NCBI GenBank assembly: GCA_031254675.1
Contig: JAIRTV010000261.1
Location: 1-6,132 of the forward strand
Direction: 5' to 3'
Length of the DNA: 6,132 bases
Origin: Planctomycetaceae bacterium
Lineage (GTDB): Bacteria > Planctomycetota > Planctomycetia > Pirellulales > Thermoguttaceae
This document shows, in pieces, positions 1 through 4,333 of the stretch. How positions within the stretch are numbered: the stretch's first letter is position 1; every line of letters starts with the position of its first letter. The translations under genes were made by a program, and so were the position numbers. The notes beneath the pieces are model-generated. The model searched no databases and had not been told where the DNA came from. It worked only from the letters and a program-made list of their open reading frames with translations.

Positions 1-94
1 AATCGAAATAATACAATCCTGGATCTAAAACGTATTCAAAATTAGTATGGATAGATTTGGAAAAATTTGATACATTGTCATTATTCCGTGTCAT
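1..94 (-). CDS. possible 5' end of an unrecognised gene, running off the left edge
   Basis: Reading leftward from an ATG at 94-92 there are 31 codons without a stop to the window edge. The peptide begins MTRNNDNVSNF and ends FEYVLDPGLYYFD. It lies 114 bases downstream of fliP on the same strand. No ribosome binding site is visible upstream of the ATG, and 31 open codons can occur by chance. It does not resemble the N-terminus of FliQ, the usual next gene. I do not recognise a family, and this could equally be non-coding. Confidence 0.18.
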   Translation of the reverse strand, partial: MTRNNDNVSNFSKSIHTNFEYVLDPGLYYFD

Positions 95-138
95 TGTTGT
101 AATGATATATTGAGCAGTAACAAATTTTTTTGTGAACT

Positions 139-163
139 ATTACTTTCTGAGTACTCAAGTAAT
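139..163. repeat. inverted repeat downstream of fliP
   Basis: ATTACTT at 139-145 and AAGTAAT at 157-163 form a perfect 7-base inverted repeat. The loop region contains a second palindrome, TGAGTACTCA, at 148-157. It lies about 45-70 bases past the fliP stop. In the direction of fliP transcription it is followed by an A-run rather than a T-run, so it is not a standard intrinsic terminator. It may be a weak RNA hairpin, a protein site or chance. Otherwise 95-208 holds nothing I can name. Confidence 0.3.
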
Positions 164-208
164 GATGTGTATTTTCTATTCTTTTCTGTCGCGCAATACA
201 ACGAACAT

Positions 209-1327
209 CTATCCGCTATTCGTGAGGAGTTGAACAGTTGTGGCGAGGGGCATTCCGTGCATGTACGGTTCGAAACTGTCAATCAGCATAAGCACCACAA
301 GACTCCAACCATCCATCAACACAAACAACATCAGCTTAAACGGCAACGATATAATCACCGGCGGCAACATCATCATGCCCATCGATACCATCACACTCGC
401 AATTACCATGTCAAGAACCAAAAACGGCAAATAAATCTGGAAACCAATCAAAAAAGAAGTCTTCAACTCGCTCAACATAAAACCCGGCAATAACGCACGC
501 CATGGAACATTTCGCCATGTCAAATGTTCCGGTGCTTTGTAATTTTCCACGTAACGCAACAATTCCAACACAACATCCGTGTTTCCACAACGTTCTATTT
601 GTGCTGCCATAAATTGCCGAACCGGTAATTCGCCTTTTTCCCACGCGACTTCCAGCCCAATACGGCGTTCGCTAAACGGTAACACCGATTCCGTGTAAAC
701 CTCCGACCAAACCGGCATCATAATCAACATCGTAATAAAAAGAGATAACGCCGTAATCACTTGGCTCGGCGGTAATTGATTCGTGCCAATCGCCTGCCGT
801 AACACCGCCAATACCGTCATCACCCGAACAAATGAAGTTGTCATAATCATAATTGACGGCGACAAAGTAATCACCGTCAAAATAACCATGATTTGCAAGG
901 TCGAAACCAAACCACCGGGTGTTCGCAAAAAATCCGCACCAGGCAACACTTCTTTCGGAATACCAAGCGTCAGATCACCAGGTTGCGAGGGATTTTCCAT
1001 GATCGGCGGATCCAACGGCGGTTGTGTCGGCAAAAACGAGTCGTCGTTGGAACGATTCACCGCGGCGTTGTTCGCATCGGGTTCCGGATTCCAAAAATGC
1101 GGCTCCACTCGATTCGCATACATTCCCGGAGGACGACGCGGATTGTAATTGTTCATCGTTGCTTCTTGAGAAAATACCAACCCCGAAAGCGAAAATGACA
1201 ACACACAAAAGAAAATCACCAACCCAAAACACCTCCCAACATTCCTTTGCTTTGGTGTTGTGAAATTTTGGGGATTTCCGGCATTTTTGACATGTTGATA
1301 TCCGGTTGTCGATATTTTTTTAACCAT
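209..1327 (-). CDS. fliP: flagellar export gate protein FliP, with long N-terminal extension
   Basis: FliP is a polytopic inner-membrane protein that forms the core of the flagellar type III export gate with FliQ and FliR. The 372-residue product carries the conserved FliP core from about residue 139 to the end. It includes the segment LPGFMLSELKTSFLIGF (280-296) and the C-terminal motif PFKLMLFVLMDGW (329-341), both near-identical to family signatures. Hydrophobic segments are visible near 139-165, 186-206, 292-313 and 327-350. Enterobacterial FliP has about 245 residues, so the first ~120 are extra. They comprise a polar stretch, a signal-peptide-like segment at 33-53 ending SGLVFS, and a Pro/Asn-rich linker at 54-138. 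I chose ATG 1327 because GGGAGG lies just upstream and it overlaps the fliO stop by 8 bases, suggesting translational coupling; the frame itself stays open further upstream, inside fliO. The stop is TAG. The identification is very secure, the exact start less so. Confidence 0.95.
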   Translation of the reverse strand: MVKKISTTGYQHVKNAGNPQNFTTPKQRNVGRCFGLVIFFCVLSFSLSGLVFSQEATMNNYNPRRPPGMYANRVEPHFWNPEPDANNAAVNRSNDDSFLPTQPPLDPPIMENPSQPGDLTLGIPKEVLPGADFLRTPGGLVSTLQIMVILTVITLSPSIMIMTTSFVRVMTVLAVLRQAIGTNQLPPSQVITALSLFITMLIMMPVWSEVYTESVLPFSERRIGLEVAWEKGELPVRQFMAAQIERCGNTDVVLELLRYVENYKAPEHLTWRNVPWRALLPGFMLSELKTSFLIGFQIYLPFLVLDMVIASVMVSMGMMMLPPVIISLPFKLMLFVLMDGWSLVVLMLIDSFEPYMHGMPLATTVQLLTNSG

Positions 1328-2489
1328 GCTGCCCTCCCTTCGCCAGAATTTCAGCAAGACTTTCATCCGGTTCGCTGTAAAGATCGACGCGAGTTGATTG
1401 TTTTGAGCGAACAGTTCGCGGAGTGTTCTTTTTATTATTGGGATTGGTGTTCGCTTTGACCGCGTCCGTTCCAAAATAACCGCCTTCGGTTCCGCCGGTC
1501 GAAAAACTACTCAATGTCTTGCGAAAAAATTCCGTCGAAGAATACGTATCAAGTTGCCGACACAAACCCAACAACGGTACAACCTCATCAGGATCAACAA
1601 TTTCCGTAATCGGCGAAACACCGTCCGGCGTAATCGACACCAAAAGAAGACGATTGCCAAGACGCAAAAGATGAAGTTGAATCTTCTGCGTCAACACCGC
1701 CCGCCCCAAATCTTCAAACGCCTCTTTCGGAAGTAAACGATTGCCCTTCGGCGAAACACGTCTGAGAAATAGCACCAAAATAAAAAATGCGCCAATAACA
1801 ATCAACAAACTACCAAAAATTGGAATCAACGGCGTAACCATATTCGCAATCTTCGGACGATGGAGTAATCGTTTCTCATTTCCGGTTTTGCCGGAAGCAA
1901 TTGGTTTATCAAGTAATTGATCGGAAGGATTTCCGGTGGATTGCTGGGGTTGGGTCTCAACAATTTCGGCGTCAATTTCTGAATTGGTTTCGATATTGGT
2001 TTTAGTTCCGGTATTGGTTGCCGTACTGATTTTGGCGTATTCAATGGTTTCTTTTGGTTCTTTCGCGGGCAATACCGGTTGTTGTGTTGGTTCAACCGCC
2101 GCGACTTGCCGAATCGGTGGAAGTTCCTGATTGCCGGCGTGTGCGGTTTGAGTAGATTGCGGAATCGGCTGCGAAATTTTGGGTGAACTCGATTGGTGGG
2201 CGGGTTGTGGTAAATGTTGCGGTGTTGCGGAAAGCGAATCACGCAAATAACGGAGCTGTTCGGGCGATTTCGGAGATTGAGGCGGAACCGGCGCCGAAGA
2301 AACATAAGAGTTGGAACGAGAAGGAGAAGAAGTCACCGACGGTTTGGAAAAATTACTCGCCGCAAAAGAAGCCGAAGGACGATCAAGAAACGGACGATTC
2401 GGCTCTTCCGCAACAAGGTTTGCCCGTTCACAAACGCCCGTCAAAACGAACGTAACTATGATAATAATCAAAATACGAAAATCGGGCAT
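1320..2489 (-). CDS. fliO: FliO-like flagellar biosynthesis protein with long low-complexity spacer
   Basis: FliO is a small membrane protein that helps assemble or stabilise the FliP ring. This 389-residue product has an N-terminal hydrophobic signal or anchor (about 5-19, RILIIIIVTFVLTGV). A Pro/Ser/Thr/Gln-rich spacer follows (about 28-215). A strong membrane segment comes next (about 218-242, ending LFLRR). The FliO-type cytoplasmic domain (about 250-312) contains LPKEAFEDLGRAVLTQKIQ and LLRLGNRLLLVSITPDG. A polar tail with KNTPRTVRSKQSTR ends the protein. FliO proteins are usually 100-150 residues with one membrane segment, so the spacer is unusual in length. ATG 2489 is preceded by GGAGGG at a normal distance; the in-frame TTG at 2504 lies upstream of that site and is rejected. 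The gene overlaps fliP by 8 bases. Sequence conservation in FliO is weak, but the domain plus position next to fliP make the call strong. Confidence 0.85.
   Translation of the reverse strand: MPDFRILIIIIVTFVLTGVCERANLVAEEPNRPFLDRPSASFAASNFSKPSVTSSPSRSNSYVSSAPVPPQSPKSPEQLRYLRDSLSATPQHLPQPAHQSSSPKISQPIPQSTQTAHAGNQELPPIRQVAAVEPTQQPVLPAKEPKETIEYAKISTATNTGTKTNIETNSEIDAEIVETQPQQSTGNPSDQLLDKPIASGKTGNEKRLLHRPKIANMVTPLIPIFGSLLIVIGAFFILVLFLRRVSPKGNRLLPKEAFEDLGRAVLTQKIQLHLLRLGNRLLLVSITPDGVSPITEIVDPDEVVPLLGLCRQLDTYSSTEFFRKTLSSFSTGGTEGGYFGTDAVKANTNPNNKKNTPRTVRSKQSTRVDLYSEPDESLAEILAKGGQHG
1983..2019. repeat. short in-frame repeat in the FliO spacer
   Basis: ATTGGTT occurs three times, at 1983-1989, 1995-2001 and 2013-2019, with spacings of 12 and 18 bases. 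On the coding strand this yields the recurring TN pairs in the stretch around residues 158-170 (TNTGTKTNIETN). It probably reflects slippage expansion of a low-complexity linker rather than a functional site. Confidence 0.35.
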
Positions 2490-2554
2490 CCTTGCCCTCC
2501 ACAATTATTGTTATTGACCAACACTGCCCAATAATAGAATAGTCGAATCCTTCG

Positions 2555-2568
2555 ATTTTTGCAAAAAT
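2555..2568. repeat. perfect AT-rich palindrome in the fliO leader
   Basis: ATTTTTGCAAAAAT at 2555-2568 is a perfect 14-base palindrome. It abuts a hairpin with stem TCGAA/TTCGA at 2543-2555 (loop TCC). If fliO starts from the promoter proposed at 2609-2637, both lie in its untranslated leader, about 55-80 bases before the start codon. A regulatory role is possible but nothing in the sequence identifies a regulator. Confidence 0.3.
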
Positions 2569-2608
2569 TGTTCTCCAAAATAACAACTTCACAACTCTTA
2601 ACCAGCGG

Positions 2609-2637
2609 ATTCTAACAAAATTTTTCATTTCGACCAA
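2609..2637 (-). promoter_or_regulatory. candidate sigma70-type promoter for fliO-fliP
   Basis: On the minus strand TTGGTC (2637-2632) is followed after exactly 17 bases by TAGAAT (2614-2609), a five-of-six match to the -10 consensus. The -35 matches only its TTG half. Transcription would begin near 2602, leaving a leader of about 110 bases. No sigma28 or sigma54 flagellar promoter pattern was seen by eye. Confidence 0.35.
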
Positions 2638-2714
2638 GAGCAATTTTTCAACAGTTTCGAAATTGAAAAAGGAATCGCGGAGAGTGTAATTGATTTCCTC
2701 CTGTTGTGGACTAC

Positions 2715-2742
2715 TTGACAAGCAACGATTATAAGAGAGAAT
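2715..2742 (+). promoter_or_regulatory. candidate promoter for tRNA-Glu
   Basis: A perfect TTGACA (2715-2720) is followed after 16 bases by GAGAAT (2737-2742), a four-of-six match to TATAAT. Transcription would start close to 2749, a few bases before the tRNA. TATAAG at 2730-2735 is a better -10 by itself but is only 9 bases from TTGACA. The same TTGACA-based pattern recurs twice further along the window. Confidence 0.4.
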
Positions 2743-2755
2743 AGGGCAACATTTT

Positions 2756-2828
2756 GCCCCCTTCGTCTAGTGGCCCAGGACACCGGATTCTCAGTCCAGT
2801 AACAGGGGTTCGATTCCCCTAGGGGGTA
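2756..2828 (+). tRNA. tRNA-Glu, anticodon CUC
   Basis: The 73-base sequence folds as a tRNA-Glu and reads GAG codons. The acceptor stem is GCCCCCT (2756-2762) with AGGGGGT (2821-2827); the terminal G1-U72 wobble and A73 are also found in cyanobacterial and plastid tRNA-Glu. The D-arm starts GTCTAGTGGCCCAGGAC. The anticodon loop is TTCTCAG with CTC at 2790-2792. The T-arm is AGGGG, TTCGATT, CCCCT. CCA is not encoded. The anticodon stem CCGGA/TCCAG has one C-A mismatch at positions 28-42; a G at 2798 would pair perfectly. The gene stands alone, divergent from fliO. Confidence 0.96.
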
Positions 2829-2964
2829 ATATTGTACAATTTTTGAAACGAGAATTATTCTTAGAGAGTTCTAAAATATGATGGTTTTTGTTTAATGGTC
2901 AAACCAAAATGACCGATAGTATGGTTTGCAATCTAAAAAAATTTCCTAAAAAGAAATAGAACAG

Positions 2965-2993
2965 TTGACATCCGGTTTGGTTTTGTGTAAACT
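2965..2993 (+). promoter_or_regulatory. candidate promoter ahead of the DUF1559 remnant
   Basis: A perfect TTGACA (2965-2970) is followed after exactly 17 bases by TAAACT (2988-2993), a four-of-six -10. It sits just before the decayed DUF1559 fragment and was probably its promoter. The stretch between the tRNA and this point (2829-2964) is AT-rich with only very short inverted repeats, and I see no gene in it. Confidence 0.45.
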
Positions 2994-2994
2994 A

Positions 2995-3230
2995 GTGAAA
3001 CTTAAATCAATTGCGAAACTTTTTTCTTCTGCTGTATTGTTTTTCGGCAAATATTTCGTAATAGTCATTGCGATTATCGGTGTGTTGATCACACTTCTGT
3101 TACCAGCGGTTCAAGCCGCTCGCGAAACCGCAAAATGTTCCCAAATGTACCAACAAACCCGAAACAACTTGGGATTGCCTTACACAATTATTATGACACC
3201 AATAAGACATTCCCCGTAGCCAATAGTTGA
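2995..3230 (+). pseudogene. degraded N-terminal fragment of a DUF1559 pilin-like gene
   Basis: DUF1559 proteins begin with a type IV pilin-like N-methylation motif and hydrophobic helix and usually run to about 300 residues. From about 3046 one frame encodes a worn version, with IVIAIIGVLITLLLPAVQAA then RETAKCSQ. The usual GFTLVEL cleavage motif is gone. The homology then changes frame twice, first to CTNN and then to KQLGIALHNYYDTNKTFP, ending VANS and a TGA at 3228-3230. Removing one A from the run at 3143-3145 and one from 3155-3157 restores a continuous family sequence, NN(P)KQLGIALHNYYDTNKTFP. No recognisable family sequence follows, so the rest of the gene is missing. The start is arbitrary; GTG 2995 is the first in-frame start after the proposed promoter. 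A functional short peptide is unlikely. Confidence 0.85.
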
Positions 3231-3257
3231 TTGTTCATAAAAGACAACTCAGGAGTT

Positions 3258-3311
3258 TTCACCAACCGTTTTTCCTTTTTCGGAACAATATTTCGGCGAA
3301 AAGTTGGTGAA
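3258..3311. repeat. 9-base inverted repeat between the DUF1559 remnant and the DUF1080 gene
   Basis: TTCACCAAC at 3258-3266 and GTTGGTGAA at 3303-3311 are perfect inverted copies separated by 36 bases. No T-run follows, so it is not a typical terminator. A small second hairpin, TGAACAATGTTCA (3308-3320), overlaps its right arm. The rest of 3231-3356 shows no convincing gene and may include decayed DUF1559 sequence. Confidence 0.35.
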
Positions 3312-3356
3312 CAATGTTCAAATGGTTTGTACTTGTTTGGGCAATAAGGGATGTAC

Positions 3357-3385
3357 TTGACATAATCGGTTGGCGATTGTAACAT
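3357..3385 (+). promoter_or_regulatory. promoter for the DUF1080 gene
   Basis: A perfect TTGACA (3357-3362) is followed after exactly 17 bases by TAACAT (3380-3385), a four-of-six -10. Transcription would start near 3392, giving a leader of about 45 bases. The position is right for the gene at 3436 and probably drives the sulfatase gene behind it as well. Confidence 0.5.
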
Positions 3386-3435
3386 TTTGGCATCTTAACC
3401 TTAATTTTAACTTTTAGACTTTCACTGAGGAATTT

Positions 3436-4224
3436 ATGAAAATGTTTCAAAGAGTAATTTGTTTTCTGATTACAGTTTCGGTTTTATCGCTCGTTTCCAT
3501 GTCCGAAGCAGGGTTGCCGAAAAAGAATCGTTCCGTTTTTCAGAAAAATGACCGTAAAACACCAACTCAACTACTTGGCACAAAAACATCGTTGATTCAG
3601 ACCGATTCGCTGGATGGTTGGACAACGATCAACGGCAAAGTACCAGGGAAGGCGTGGAGTGTTGACAACGGCGTGTTACACCTTCACGGTAAAGGCGGCG
3701 ACGTCATGACAGAACAAGAATATAAAAATTTCGTTCTCGATTTTACGTGGACTATCGCCAAAGGCGGCAACAGCGGTATCAAATACCGTTTTAAAAAATT
3801 CGACGGCAAGGGTTGGTTTGGGCTTGAATATCAAGTTCTTGACGATTTCAACTCAAAAGAAGGGGAAAAACTCAAAAATAATACCGCAACCCTTTACGAC
3901 ATTTTACCAACCAACAATTCAAAAATATTGAAACCAAATAACGAATTAAATCATGGTCGGATTGTTGTCAACGGTAATCGGATTGAGCATTGGCTTAATG
4001 GTTGGAAAGTGGTCGATATTTGTGTTGGCTCGGAAACATGGAAAAAAGCGGTCGCCACCAGCAAATTCAATGATATCGCGGGATTCGGCGAAAACTCGGT
4101 TGGGCGTATTATGGTTCAGGATCACGGCTGCGAAGTCCGCTTTCACGACATCTCAATCCGCGAAATCATAACAACACCAGAAAAATCAAAACTTCGCGCT
4201 TTGCCAAAACGTAAATCAAAATAA
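3436..4224 (+). CDS. secreted DUF1080 (3-keto-disaccharide hydrolase-like) protein
   Basis: The 262-residue product has a signal peptide (about 1-25, hydrophobic core VICFLITVSVLSLV, likely cut after SEA) and then one DUF1080 domain (about 52-244). Family features seen in order are LDGW (59-62), the Trp-containing W-S-V-D-N-G-V-L-H-L strand (74-83), GGNSGIKYR (110-118), GLEYQVLDD (129-137), GRIVVNGNRIEHWLNG (174-189) and IMVQDHGCEVRFHDISI (225-241). The fold is a concanavalin-like beta sandwich; some members act on 3-keto-glycosides, but many are uncharacterised, so substrate and activity here are inferred. A basic tail (KLRALPKRKSK) follows the domain. GAGGA lies 4 bases before ATG 3436, and ATG 3442 is a possible alternative start with better spacing. 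The neighbouring sulfatase on the same strand suggests work on sulfated sugars outside the cytoplasm. Confidence 0.88.
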   Translation: MKMFQRVICFLITVSVLSLVSMSEAGLPKKNRSVFQKNDRKTPTQLLGTKTSLIQTDSLDGWTTINGKVPGKAWSVDNGVLHLHGKGGDVMTEQEYKNFVLDFTWTIAKGGNSGIKYRFKKFDGKGWFGLEYQVLDDFNSKEGEKLKNNTATLYDILPTNNSKILKPNNELNHGRIVVNGNRIEHWLNGWKVVDICVGSETWKKAVATSKFNDIAGFGENSVGRIMVQDHGCEVRFHDISIREIITTPEKSKLRALPKRKSK

Positions 4225-4292
4225 ATTAATGACAAAACAGAATCATTGATTTTAATTGGTTCATTCTGTAATCAAAAATAACGTTTTCTTGA

Positions 4293-4306
4293 TCGCTTGC
4301 AAGCGA
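4293..4306. promoter_or_regulatory. perfect 14-base palindrome upstream of the sulfatase (possible operator)
   Basis: TCGCTTGCAAGCGA is a perfect 14-base palindrome ending 10 bases before the AGGAG ribosome site of the sulfatase gene. Its form fits a dimeric regulator's half-sites or a short leader hairpin. A weak candidate -10, TGTAAT at 4267-4272, lies just upstream with TTGATT (4246-4251) 15 bases before it, so the palindrome could sit at the start of a sulfatase transcript. No regulator is identifiable. Confidence 0.35.
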
Positions 4307-4333
4307 AATAAACAACAGGAGTAATGACAAAAC

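Noticed and set aside
2697..2702. A perfect AGGAGG on the minus strand in the fliO-tRNA gap
   Set aside because: No ATG, GTG or TTG lies at a suitable distance; the only candidate, ATT at 2688-2690, gives a 21-residue peptide. Taken as chance.
2428..2721. A 97-codon minus-strand frame starting from TTG upstream of fliO
   Set aside because: It overlaps the start of fliO in another frame, starts at TTG without a ribosome site, and its peptide resembles no family.
2831..2845. Palindrome ATTGTACAAT followed by TTTT after the tRNA, as a terminator
   Set aside because: Allowing for a loop, the stem has only three base pairs with almost no GC, too weak for a standard intrinsic terminator.
3191..3450. 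Minus-strand frames of 63-64 codons between the DUF1559 remnant and the DUF1080 gene
   Set aside because: They overlap the plus-strand promoter and remnant, overlap each other in different frames, lack clear ribosome sites and match no family.
4237..4269. ACAGAAT...ATTCTGT inverted repeat after the DUF1080 stop, as a terminator
   Set aside because: The stem is 7 AT-rich pairs with a 19-base loop and no following T-run, so read-through into the sulfatase remains likely.
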